Assembly: GCA_000482145.1 (NCBI GenBank)
Contig: AUXH01000322.1
Coordinates: 1-21,574, forward strand
Reading direction: 5' to 3'
DNA: 21,574 nucleotides
Origin: Strigomonas culicis
Lineage: Eukaryota > Euglenozoa > Kinetoplastea > Trypanosomatida > Trypanosomatidae
The notes beneath the pieces are model-generated. The model saw only the letters and a list, made by a program, of their open reading frames with translations, was not told the DNA's origin and searched no databases. This document shows positions 8,201-16,042 of the stretch, piece by piece; the first letter of the stretch is position 1; each line of letters opens with the position of its first letter. A program made the translations under genes and the position numbers.

Positions 8201-9615
8201 TGAACCGACTCTTGAGGTATCAGCAGGAGAAGCACGCACACCATGAGGTGCATCTGGAGAGGGTGTCGCGAGGCGTGGACAAGCAACGTTTCGTCCAGCA
8301 TTCCCATTCCCACCATGTCATCCCTACTGTTTTTCAAGATCACAAGTTCACCTTCAAAATGCTCGTCGGAAAACAATGCACAGCGGAGAGAACGGACATG
8401 AAGCCTTTGCTGTATATGAGCGACCTGCAAGAGCATTACAGCAGCGCGAAGCAGACGAAGATGGAGCGGTGGCGTGCCGCCCTTTACGACGCCGTGATGT
8501 ACTTGTTTACTGAAACGAACGAGGAGAAGTACCTGCGTTTGGCTTCTTCGGAGGTGATGCCACCCGCGTCTCCATACCCGTACTATCAGGACATGGATGA
8601 AGTGCCGCCTTTTGTTTTGACGCTGATGGACCTCTTTCAGCGTGACGCTGTGAACTTCCAGCCCTTTGTTGTTGCTGTGCTGCTGACCACACGCATGATG
8701 GAGAGTTCCACCCTCCAAGGCATATCGCTTGTCTATCACGAGGCGTTGCATCGGCAGAACCACTTTCTTCACGTCCTCGCGCGTGGGCTCGCATCCGAGG
8801 TGTGGTCGCTGCGTCGCGTGGCTTCTCTCTGGTATGATCAGCACCTGACCGCGCAGTGGAATTATATGAAACCAAAGACAAATCAGTATTCGATTCTTTT
8901 TTCGTTGCGCCTAAAGACGGATTTTGAGACGTTTCATAGTGAATCTCGGCAGGAGTGGATGTCGCTTCTGCTCCGCTTTCATGCGGCTACTCTGTTCGAG
9001 GCCAGTCAGCAGCAGCAATCAGTGACGACCAGATCGGTGGAGGCAGCTCGGTGGAGTGCAAAGGGCGAGCAGGCCCTCGCCCTATGTACGGGGTTTCTTT
9101 ATTATACCCACACGTATAAAAATGTTTCCCTTGTGGTTGCGGGTGGTCGAGGAAAGTCATCGGCAGAGTCCGTCTTCTACGATGGCATGTCGCTGCCGGC
9201 GGGCGATACCCAATGTGGCATCGATTTGTATAACCGCTGGAAGAAGACTGACCGCCCTCCAGGTGATATACGGATGCTGTTGCGAACGATGGAAGAGCTC
9301 AATCGTCGGCGAGCAGTCTATTATCAACACACGTATAAGAGTGACGAGGAGAAGGAAAGAGAGAGCAAGCGATTGCGAGTGTGGAGACGTTACCACCACG
9401 TGGAGGACACCGCCGACCGAAAGACTGCGGTCGAACCCTACCTTGGTGTGGAGATGGAGCGGCAGATCAACGCCAAGGACCGCGGCACATCACTTCAGGA
9501 CCTGTCCATTGGTGAAGGCATCTACTACTTTCGACGCCTGCAAACCATTACTGGCATAACGTGGGCCACCTACCTGGTGACGCTGTGGGAAAGCGTGACG
9601 TCCCATTTTCTGTAA
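5242..9615 (+). CDS. Large secretory-pathway protein of unknown function (signal peptide, 1457 aa)
   Basis: I do not recognise a known family. ATG 5242 opens a classic signal peptide: a hydrophobic core (FVALVLLLFLVGL) and a probable cleavage near residues 24-25 (LCAS/D). Five N-glycosylation sequons are spread along the chain (N436, N799, N832, N881, N1294), consistent with an ER-lumenal, vesicular or surface protein. The remainder is largely helical-looking with many aromatic and basic residues. There is a short acidic Ser-rich patch (SSDDESGDTESNP) near residues 610-625. No internal transmembrane segment is convincing. The last 20 residues (ITWATYLVTLWESVTSHFL) are mildly hydrophobic but carry Glu and His. 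There is no KDEL-type end. Some stretches (YFLTKSMEGTTYFFFRELL, FYLLNGQQYDLVALYAHLAL) hint at a helical repeat such as TPR or Sel1, but I cannot establish this. The first 40 codons and the last third use more A/T-ending codons than neighbouring genes. Confidence 0.85.
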   Translation: MSSHFVALVLLLFLVGLTQTPLCASDLGFWQYAPSPDIPLVEAAFKKVSYRFDDEVNWKYLVKAGLPLVYSMVDEDTSKYLVQLLELKQKTCPLAELTRGGAYFGFYPEELENRFGWERIALLRKSALHPVWAIAAQSDRADKRKKLADERVSQAKSVFGIGVMRLVVPAHIQSMEGTLSELAFHDFRALSLYKGGPRQLMVYPDVVRRRKELQKRLLTRITYHHVYDKLNAELHDINERAFEEVNRIIERIYLRHRDEHFFRRDYRHYVLTHKEEDPSVRCSIEIARLPPLPSPKGDHNSVHAVRCFQIRAALRTLQVEGVHHREERRYTRLLELARTYDCEVATGAEDTDGSTGSLRPEACEAFRKGVDVLEQQYVYMKRLPSIAQSLALLVHTFSKTSEDDARLDGFDGNALLVWANRFVANGDMAMCMQRRNASSVALPAAFQAQLRYTASMLYLLSTRAPRTQRHEEAEPEHASGKPPAAHSLVCPWPTTGCKVRALTSVQQALWEGSPNAAATMSFFREHGFVMRRQLTLASYFLTKSMEGTTYFFFRELLSGAAADVVVPADRLLRFVRPFLNLNGWNIVNGHHISEKEQSYLFTLSEVSSDDESGDTESNPYAERYVDDANRAWGITDRIAAQETQGYFLMMGIAPSSTRTDDAECRLLVALRELGYLCDVREMRAHPQWAATLRRQQQRGACPEHAVALAELDGDRIKQHVRCEYDPTRAVVAAATSFFHTPPRRGHFDLLQKTLLDLSYFYLLNGQQYDLVALYAHLALRLSKHSLLVGLRLRSCGPTNTSVPQKVVASLACKNSCKSNWACQAVVKQIPWNVTNVAAAEPPFLRTVFFPQEPFTLLALCSLLGKPHDAAGVPSPIAHVVNKTFRDVLDEAAPAHDAISASDRGFLLLFAAAQRARSQKGARLDAKGDSTAVRAPLSLLSLLLTHRTNGGFAYPFAHLHALYHKHFYAWRVDRHFVPLATDTRTTYLNRLLRYQQEKHAHHEVHLERVSRGVDKQRFVQHSHSHHVIPTVFQDHKFTFKMLVGKQCTAERTDMKPLLYMSDLQEHYSSAKQTKMERWRAALYDAVMYLFTETNEEKYLRLASSEVMPPASPYPYYQDMDEVPPFVLTLMDLFQRDAVNFQPFVVAVLLTTRMMESSTLQGISLVYHEALHRQNHFLHVLARGLASEVWSLRRVASLWYDQHLTAQWNYMKPKTNQYSILFSLRLKTDFETFHSESRQEWMSLLLRFHAATLFEASQQQQSVTTRSVEAARWSAKGEQALALCTGFLYYTHTYKNVSLVVAGGRGKSSAESVFYDGMSLPAGDTQCGIDLYNRWKKTDRPPGDIRMLLRTMEELNRRRAVYYQHTYKSDEEKERESKRLRVWRRYHHVEDTADRKTAVEPYLGVEMERQINAKDRGTSLQDLSIGEGIYYFRRLQTITGITWATYLVTLWESVTSHFL

Positions 9616-9924
9616 AGTGCTCCTCTCACCGCAGCATGTACTTATAAGCTGCTTGATTCCATGTTTCCAATTGAGTAAAAAGGAAGTTCTCGTTTTTTTT
9701 TTTTCAGTTGCATGCATGCTGCTCTTTGTGGATTTCGTTCGTTTGTTCTTCTTAATGAGCGTCCTACTGCTCCTTGTTCCCTCTTCCCTTTCTCTTCTTT
9801 CTCATTGCAAAGCCCTTCGTTAGCAAGCACCACCACTCAGCTGAACACCCCTTTTCGGCTGACAAAACGAAGGTTTTTTTTTTTAATTTGCCTTTATTGT
9901 AGTTTACTAATATTGATAGTTCAA
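9616..9924. other. Intergenic spacer with two alternative acceptor regions
   Basis: This 309-bp T-rich spacer holds a T12 run ending in CAG at 9706-9707, a CT-rich stretch at about 9755-9805, and a T11 run at 9874-9884. The reading frame of the downstream gene is open back to an ATG at 9712, so the spacer could in principle encode extra N-terminal residues (see findings). I see nothing else in it. Confidence 0.6.
9874..9902 (+). promoter_or_regulatory. Predicted trans-splice acceptor for the 9925-14493 gene
   Basis: The T11 run 9874-9884 and the T-rich bases after it lead to the first AG at 9901-9902. This places the leader 22 nt before ATG 9925. This acceptor decides the start, because the in-frame ATG at 9712 would be removed. 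Confidence 0.6.
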
Positions 9925-12900
9925 ATGAGAAGGAAGGGATATATTTCCCAGCTTCTTCATGTTAATTGTCTCACCTCTTCCGGTTGCTTTCGTACACCGT
10001 GTAGCTCCACTAGTATCCGTAGCAAATCCGCACTACTACCTTCGACGCGAGAGGGATCCAGTAGTAGCAGCGCATCGGAGGAGAGCTCACTGGCTCGTAC
10101 GGAGACACACTTCCGCAGCCTCAAAACGGACACATCCCCCTTTATAGGTGTCAGCGAGCTCTTCCCACTGTTCAACACCAGCGCCGCGAGAGAGCCGTCA
10201 CGACGGTATCGGCGACAGCTAGAGCAACGGTTCGGGCCTCTGTGGCGCTACCGTGCCTTAGCATTGGCGGGGAGCCGCTTGCCCACGGTGAACCTAAAGG
10301 CAGAGGAAGGGGCACCATCCGCGAAGGAGGTTGGTGGCGCTGGAGATACGAGCGTCCCTCGCGAGGCTAAGTTAGAATCTAGAGACACCCGTCAAGACGT
10401 TCTGCAGCCGGATGGTCTCGCGAGTGCGCTTGCGTCATCGTCGCCACCGCTTCTCGCACAAGAGGCGCGCCGCCCGCTGGACCAGCGCGGGGAAGATGCC
10501 CTCGACGCCCCGCACGGCATCGGCCACGAGGACCCTTTGCTGAAGTTTCTGGAAGCGAACGAGGAGGAGGCGGTGGTGATGCTCTCCATGCTGACGTCCT
10601 TGCAGCGCTGCTGCCACTACGGCTCCGAGATCTCCGAGGCACTCGCGTTGCGCGTGCGGTACTTCCTCCACTCGCTGATACACCGTCAGGCGGTGGCCGC
10701 TGCCTGGTCGCTGTACCAGCGTCTGGTGCACATGGGAGTCACGCTGCGGCACCATGACCTCGTGCTTCTGCTAACCAGTCTCCCCTATGAGGCCAGTGCC
10801 AGCGAAGGTCGGATTCAGCAGTATATCCGGGAGGCCGAAAGGGCGGAGAGGGACCGCCGGGACAAGCGGCAGCGGCACCGGTTGTGGGAGGAAGAGGAGG
10901 CGAAAACACGGGCGAGACAGCAGCGTCCGCTTGCGGCAGGCGCGAAGACGGCGCTGCCCCGCGCGGGTGTCGCCCGCAGCATTACACAAGAGGACACACC
11001 CCCTGCAGTGCGCGCAGCACAGGAGCTCGCGTCTACCGCAGATGCCACCGCGACGAGGGACGAAGTGATTTCCTCCACCTTCGCCTCACAGCCCGAATGG
11101 GTGCGTCGGTGGGCGATGTATGAGGCATCGATGGGCAACTTGGACTTGTCTGACAGAGGCCAGACTAACACGTCGCCAGAGACGGCCGATACGGCGGCCG
11201 CGACAACAGCTTCCGCTTCTCTGGCTGTTGTAGACAGCGGCAAAAAGAGCAACCAACCGTTTCGGGAGGTCATAACGGAGTGGGATGCCCACGATAAGGA
11301 AATCAGCAATACGTCTGAAGCAACCATCTCTCTCATGGAGCTGGAAGCGGTGGTGGAGCATTTGTATGTGATGCAACGCTACTCCACTGGGGCCGCATTA
11401 AAAAACGTCCTGGCAGCATCGCCCTCGCAGCTGCGCGAGAAAAGAGACAAGAAGAGGACTCTTGTGGCGCGGCGGCCTTCCATCTCGCCAAGTGCGATGA
11501 ACGGTACCAACTACGCGAGAGAGGCTCTCCGGATTGTGCGTCGCTTTGTCGATAACGAGCGGGACAAGGGTAGCGCGAGCGGTGCGGAGCTGTCCGCGAC
11601 GCTCATTGACAAGCTCCGCTGCTTGATTCGCGTCTCCGGCTCCTTCAAACTAACCGCCGAATACGCGACCTTCCTCACACGCGACGCGCCTTTCCTCGCG
11701 ACGGAGAGCGACGCACTGCTGTACCTACTGCGTCTGTCCGAGCGAAGGCGTCTGGCGTTGAAGCCGCACGAGGAACGCTTTATCAGCGAGACCCTGTTGC
11801 CCCTCTTTACAGTCGGTAGCGCTGCCGCCTGCGTGGCGCGCGCCTGGTGGTCATCTTACCTCTGCCATATCAAATCTTCGCGTCCTGACGATTTCATGGA
11901 GCTCCTTGTATCAGCGCGGGAGCTGTTCGCATCGAGCACCGCGGACAGTGCTCCTGCGCGCGATGCGCCGCCAACAGACGACCACATGCAGCTGCTCCAG
12001 GTCCTCCACGAATCGATAGAGAACCTCGAAGAAGCCGCCCCACGCCTTTCACGGGAGATACAGAGCGTGCTGGATGCGAAAAAGCTGCGTCGGGCGCTGA
12101 TGGCGACAGAGGGGTCGACAGGGACGACGGTAACGCACAGTGGGGCAGATGAGCACCGACTGCCAGAGGTGCTGCTGGACACCTTCTCCTATTTGTGCAC
12201 GACCGTCGTACAAGTCTGCTCGCTGGCCTCTACCGCTATTGTGCGCACCGACCCGCAGAGTCTCCTCACCCTGTACACGTTCATTGAGCGCGTGGTGTAT
12301 GGCCCGCAGGGCGTCTGGGCCATCTTCCAGAGCACATACACACTCGGCAGCAATGACAAGGGGAACGACGCATCCTCGCCCAAGGCACCCGACCGGACGG
12401 CCACGTGCTGCACTACGGCCCGCTGTGCACTGTTGGTCGCACAAGAGCTGTGTTTAAATGGCTCCATCCACCACGCGAGCAACACGACAAATCCGATCAA
12501 GCTGCTGCTTGAGGTCAGTCTAGCTGCGCTGGAGGAGGTGCCTTCGCAAGGGTCGCAGCTCAACAGTTTGACGGTGAAGGCGCTGGTGGAGATCCGCTGT
12601 GCGTTGCTGGTGCTCATCAAGCGACTCTACACGTTCCTCGATCTCACCCCAGAGAATCAGCGCGTGCTCTTTGGTGCGATCCGGTCCGAGTCGGTGGACT
12701 GTCTCGTCCTGTACGCCAAGCTGCTTCATCGCGTCGAGGTGACGCTGCACTCGGAGGTTGTCGACCGCTTGCTGACGCATACGAAGCCGGGCCTCCGGCC
12801 GCAAACCGTGTTGCAGTCCGCCACCCCCAAAACAAAGGAGGTGTTGCGCCTGTGCTTCGTACCAGGCAATGCGCTGAGCAGTCAGGTCGCGACACAGCTG

Positions 12901-14493
12901 AGCAAGCGCGAGCGGGAGTGGCTGCTGACGTACATGAGCCGGCGGACACGAGTGAGGACGAGGCGCTCGCGCGAAACGGGCACTTCGCCACTGCGGCGCT
13001 TTGATACCATCGCCCTCGAGCGTAGAGTGTACATCCACGATCGCGTCTACCGCATCGCACTCGGAGACCTGTCCAAGGCGGAGCAGAGCTTGCTGACGCT
13101 TTCCACGTCGCTCAACGGTGAGGAGTGCTTGTTTCTTCTTCACCTCCTAACCAAAAATGTGTGTGTTGCCGACGGCCTGCTGTCCATGAGCTTCTTTGTG
13201 TCTGTCCTTCAACAGGTGTCCGCGGGCCGCCTCCTCCAACCGGCACTGGCACCTCGTAGCGAAACCGCTGTCGCGTCCTCCGGAGCCAAAGGCGTGACGT
13301 GGATGGACGCGATTGGCGTCTTCTGGAGCGCGGTGGACCACACCCAGTCGCGCATGAAGCTCACCGATCCGCGCCGCCACGAGCGCGACGTGCTCGACCG
13401 CTTGCTCTGCCCGCTGTTGCAGGTGGCCAATCTCATCCATCAGCGCGACGTCGGCAGACAATGGCGCAAGGTGTGGACACGCAAGTTCTCGAGTGCCGAA
13501 AGGCGGAAGAGCCACTTTCTGACCATTAACGCGCAGGCGCTCGCCCTGCTGAGCGACGACACCGCCTTAGATCACAGCCTCCAGCTCGTGCAGTCTCATG
13601 GGAGGGGCCCCGCGGCCGTCGGCCCCACGACCACCACAGAAACACCGGTGGGGAGCCATCTGGATGATGCGACCACGATGCCGGAGGACCTGCTGCTGCG
13701 CGTCGCGCGGCAGCACCGGAGCTGGCAGTCCGCGCTGGAGGCCCTCTTCAAGGTGTACGGCGAGTTCGCCGAGCACGAGGCGTCCGTGAACCCGTACCAG
13801 CCCTCCGTTGCGCACACGCTGCTCGTGATCCTGGGCCGCTCGCGCACGAATCTGAGCAACACCGGCCTCCGCCTCAAGACGATCCAGCACGACCTGTGGG
13901 ACACCCAAAGCGCCGTGCTGCTCATGGGCATGCTGCTGCGCGCCCGCCGCTGGAAGAAGGCTCTGCTCGTGTTCGAGGACGCCAAGCAGTCGCACGACTT
14001 CAGGCGCATGGACCATCAGCTGAGCAGCGGGGCGACCGCCGCCCAATCGCCGCTGGGGGAGCAGAACGTGCTCGTGTACGGCGAGCTGCACCTGCTCGCG
14101 CTGCAGGCCTGCGCGGTGGGGGGCGAGGCCGAGGAGGCCGCCCGCCTCTTCACACGGCTGAAGCGCATCCTGTCGGTCTTCGATCCCACGTTTGTGGACC
14201 CTATCGCCAGCGGCCCTCCCACGACGGCGTCGGAGGCGGCAGACCCGCTCGCGTTTGGCGGTGAAGACGAGTTGGAGCTTCTCCTGGACAGCGCACGTAT
14301 GGAGAGTGACATGGAGGACGGGCCGGCGGCCCCCCCACACCGTGGGCCGCAGCGGGAGGACGGCTCGGGTGACGCAGCCGCACCATATGTGCAGCAGCTG
14401 CGCGACATCGTCATGCGGGGGCGGCGGCTCTTTCTGCGGGCGACCACCAAGAAAATGATGAAGGCTCCCTTTTCACGGATTGGTAAGGACTAA
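9925..14493 (+). CDS. Very large probable mitochondrial PPR/helical-repeat protein
   Basis: The protein has 1522 residues if ATG 9925 is used. The N-terminus (MRRKGYISQLLHVN, then many Ser, Thr, Arg, Lys and no acidic residue until about position 43) looks like a mitochondrial presequence. Pentatricopeptide-like helical pairs are visible near residues 255-285 (AAAWSLYQRLVHMGVTLRHH), 1331-1357 (AVLLMGMLLRARRWKKALLV) and 1390-1416 (ALQACAVGGEAEEAARLFTR). The middle is less clear but rich in Leu/Ala helices. Charged, probably disordered linkers occur near 300-330 (ERAERDRRDKRQRH) and 350-440. In trypanosomatids, PPR proteins act in mitochondrial RNA processing, stability and the mitoribosome, so a role in organellar RNA metabolism is the best inference. 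I cannot name a specific orthologue. The mitochondrial editing endonuclease two genes downstream is compatible but not evidence, since gene order here does not reflect pathway. Confidence 0.85.
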   Translation: MRRKGYISQLLHVNCLTSSGCFRTPCSSTSIRSKSALLPSTREGSSSSSASEESSLARTETHFRSLKTDTSPFIGVSELFPLFNTSAAREPSRRYRRQLEQRFGPLWRYRALALAGSRLPTVNLKAEEGAPSAKEVGGAGDTSVPREAKLESRDTRQDVLQPDGLASALASSSPPLLAQEARRPLDQRGEDALDAPHGIGHEDPLLKFLEANEEEAVVMLSMLTSLQRCCHYGSEISEALALRVRYFLHSLIHRQAVAAAWSLYQRLVHMGVTLRHHDLVLLLTSLPYEASASEGRIQQYIREAERAERDRRDKRQRHRLWEEEEAKTRARQQRPLAAGAKTALPRAGVARSITQEDTPPAVRAAQELASTADATATRDEVISSTFASQPEWVRRWAMYEASMGNLDLSDRGQTNTSPETADTAAATTASASLAVVDSGKKSNQPFREVITEWDAHDKEISNTSEATISLMELEAVVEHLYVMQRYSTGAALKNVLAASPSQLREKRDKKRTLVARRPSISPSAMNGTNYAREALRIVRRFVDNERDKGSASGAELSATLIDKLRCLIRVSGSFKLTAEYATFLTRDAPFLATESDALLYLLRLSERRRLALKPHEERFISETLLPLFTVGSAAACVARAWWSSYLCHIKSSRPDDFMELLVSARELFASSTADSAPARDAPPTDDHMQLLQVLHESIENLEEAAPRLSREIQSVLDAKKLRRALMATEGSTGTTVTHSGADEHRLPEVLLDTFSYLCTTVVQVCSLASTAIVRTDPQSLLTLYTFIERVVYGPQGVWAIFQSTYTLGSNDKGNDASSPKAPDRTATCCTTARCALLVAQELCLNGSIHHASNTTNPIKLLLEVSLAALEEVPSQGSQLNSLTVKALVEIRCALLVLIKRLYTFLDLTPENQRVLFGAIRSESVDCLVLYAKLLHRVEVTLHSEVVDRLLTHTKPGLRPQTVLQSATPKTKEVLRLCFVPGNALSSQVATQLSKREREWLLTYMSRRTRVRTRRSRETGTSPLRRFDTIALERRVYIHDRVYRIALGDLSKAEQSLLTLSTSLNGEECLFLLHLLTKNVCVADGLLSMSFFVSVLQQVSAGRLLQPALAPRSETAVASSGAKGVTWMDAIGVFWSAVDHTQSRMKLTDPRRHERDVLDRLLCPLLQVANLIHQRDVGRQWRKVWTRKFSSAERRKSHFLTINAQALALLSDDTALDHSLQLVQSHGRGPAAVGPTTTTETPVGSHLDDATTMPEDLLLRVARQHRSWQSALEALFKVYGEFAEHEASVNPYQPSVAHTLLVILGRSRTNLSNTGLRLKTIQHDLWDTQSAVLLMGMLLRARRWKKALLVFEDAKQSHDFRRMDHQLSSGATAAQSPLGEQNVLVYGELHLLALQACAVGGEAEEAARLFTRLKRILSVFDPTFVDPIASGPPTTASEAADPLAFGGEDELELLLDSARMESDMEDGPAAPPHRGPQREDGSGDAAAPYVQQLRDIVMRGRRLFLRATTKKMMKAPFSRIGKD

Positions 14494-14629
14494 CCAGGAT
14501 CCCTTTTGTAACCATAACTGTAACAATTCAAAAGTCACAGGTGTTACTAAATAACACGAATCAAGACGCGTGCATCAGCACTGTGAAGGGATCTTCTTTC
14601 TCTGTATATCAGTAATTCATCGGTGTGTA

Positions 14630-14709
14630 CATTTCCTCTTTTTATGAGTTTTTCCCATTTGTCTTGAATTATACTCGCCCCCCCCCCCCTCCTTACCGTC
14701 TGTGCATAG
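14630..14709 (+). promoter_or_regulatory. Predicted trans-splice acceptor for the CFAP119-like gene
   Basis: A pyrimidine-rich stretch runs from about 14630, including a C12 run at 14678-14689. It ends at the first AG, 14708-14709. The resulting 5' UTR to ATG 14760 is 50 nt. This acceptor excludes the longer open frame starting at a GTG at 14625. Confidence 0.7.
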
Positions 14710-14759
14710 AACCACTTATTATATACAACGCCTTCTCGTCGACAGTGCGTAACAATAGA

Positions 14760-15635
14760 ATGATAAAAAACAGCAGCATGTTGGAAACACTCACCTGGAA
14801 AGTGCTCTCACCCGAGCAGACGTTCACTTGTCTGAACTGCCCCGACTTTGCCACAATTCGCACCGTCCTGAGTAAGATAGATACTGCTGACAATGGCGTA
14901 GTCTTAAACTCCAAAAACTACACGACACAGCAGACTCAGATTGTCCTCGATCTGATTAGCCATTTGATTATGTTTGCGAAGGCGCGCCAGATGAATGCGG
15001 AGAAGACGAGCACCATCGTCGCCATTGTGCGAGCGGTGCACCTGAGCAGCATGTCCCAGCGCCTGACGCGTGTCGAGTCGTACGACACGCTGCGCGATTT
15101 GATCGTGCGGCATAGCGTCCCTCGGCCCCCCTTCTGCGCGGCCATTCTAGACCTCTCCGACGTGCAGGAGCTGGACGAGTATCTGCTGGGGACCTACTAC
15201 CGGCATTACAAAATGTACTATTACGTCTTTGTGCCGCAGGAGACGCTGACCGTGCGCACGCGCGCACTCGCCGACGTTGTGCAGCACCCGCCGCAGGAAC
15301 TGCCGGCGCTGTGCACCGCCATGGTCGAGGAGGACTGGCGCAAGAAGATGGAGGAGCGCGAGCGCGCGAAGGAAGAGGCGACCATGGAGAAGCACCTCAA
15401 GGTCTCCGAGGAGATGGAGGCGGCGCGGCGGAGAGAGGCCGGGCTGAACAGCGGCGCCTTCACGGAGGGGGTCCGAGAGCAGCTGGAAACCATCCGCAAG
15501 GCCGCCGAGCAGCAGTCGCTGGATCGCCTGAGCCTCGTCGAGGAGAAGCTGGACAAGTTGGAGAAGCAGGTGCTAGAGCATAATCATAACGCCAAGTCGC
15601 CGGGACGGCAATCATCACCCAGAGACAAGAAGTAA
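14760..15635 (+). CDS. CFAP119: CFAP119/CCDC189-like flagellar C1a-32 (CLAMP) domain protein
   Basis: This is a predicted component of the C1a projection of the axonemal central pair, which helps control flagellar beating. The protein is 291 residues from ATG 14760; a second in-frame ATG at 14778 would give 285. The CLAMP/C1a-32 domain spans roughly residues 40-165. Its hallmark segments are HSVPRPPF at residues 118-125 and TYYRHYKMYYYVFVP around 145-159, matching the family pattern of a HSVxRPPF block followed by a Tyr-Arg-His-Tyr-Lys block. The upstream helix (LISHLIMFAKARQMNAEKTS) also fits. Residues 195-280 form a highly charged coiled coil (EEDWRKKMEERERAKEEAT), and the end is basic and disordered. 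Family knowledge from Chlamydomonas (FAP119/C1a-32) and mammals supports a central-apparatus role; that it acts this way here is inferred. Confidence 0.85.
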   Translation: MIKNSSMLETLTWKVLSPEQTFTCLNCPDFATIRTVLSKIDTADNGVVLNSKNYTTQQTQIVLDLISHLIMFAKARQMNAEKTSTIVAIVRAVHLSSMSQRLTRVESYDTLRDLIVRHSVPRPPFCAAILDLSDVQELDEYLLGTYYRHYKMYYYVFVPQETLTVRTRALADVVQHPPQELPALCTAMVEEDWRKKMEERERAKEEATMEKHLKVSEEMEAARRREAGLNSGAFTEGVREQLETIRKAAEQQSLDRLSLVEEKLDKLEKQVLEHNHNAKSPGRQSSPRDKK

Positions 15636-16042
15636 CCATCCTCGCACACCTATGCATACAAGCACATAAGAACCGAATGTATACTCCCTCGGATGTGGAC
15701 AACTGTTGCTTTCTCTCTTCCTCCGTCTCCGGAAGATTGTACTCGATTTCCCTCTCTCTTTTTCTGAGGAGGGCTCATGTAAATATAAACGCAATATTAC
15801 AATTCTACAGATGTGTCTAGTCTTGGCTTGTTTTCTTTGTTTTCTTGCTTCTCTTTTTTGTCGACACATGTGTTTTTCTTTGAACCTCTTTGTGACTCGC
15901 TGATCGTGTTTCTTATCCACTTGTCTCGCTTTCGTTTGTCCGCGTCTACTATACAGCTAGTTTAAACGCGTGGTTCGTGAAGTTAGTGGGGACCAGTTTG
16001 GTACAGCTACTTCTTGCTTCCTTTTTTTTTTTTACACTTCCA
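15636..16042. other. Intergenic spacer CFAP119 to RNase III gene
   Basis: This 407-bp spacer has no gene I can support. It contains several CT-rich stretches (about 15709-15764, 15825-15890 and 15901-15950) and an unusual T12 run at 16022-16033, only ten bases before the chosen ATG. A GTG-initiated extension of the downstream frame from 15977 adds a hydrophobic stretch encoded by the T run and is not accepted as coding. Confidence 0.6.
15901..15960 (+). promoter_or_regulatory. Predicted trans-splice acceptor for the RNase III (KREN) gene
   Basis: The pyrimidine-rich stretch at about 15907-15950 is followed by AG at 15955-15956 and again at 15959-15960. The 5' UTR to ATG 16043 would be about 83-87 nt. 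The T12 run at 16022-16033 is a competing tract: the first AG after it (16059-16060) lies inside the coding region. Confidence 0.5.

Noticed and set aside
9436..9612. Possible C-terminal transmembrane anchor of the secretory protein
   Set aside because: The last 20 or so residues are only mildly hydrophobic, with Glu, Ser and His interspersed; not enough to call a membrane segment.
13567..14340. 257-codon open frame on the - strand
   Set aside because: It is antisense to the PPR-like gene in GC-biased sequence. It has no splice tract of its own orientation and no recognisable domain.
14625..14759. N-terminal extension of the CFAP119-like gene
   Set aside because: It starts with GTG, lies mostly upstream of the predicted acceptor at 14709, and encodes the pyrimidine tract as a Pro run.
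15977..16042. N-terminal extension of the RNase III gene from a GTG
   Set aside because: GTG is not a normal start in these organisms, and the ATG at 16043 opens a good mitochondrial presequence.
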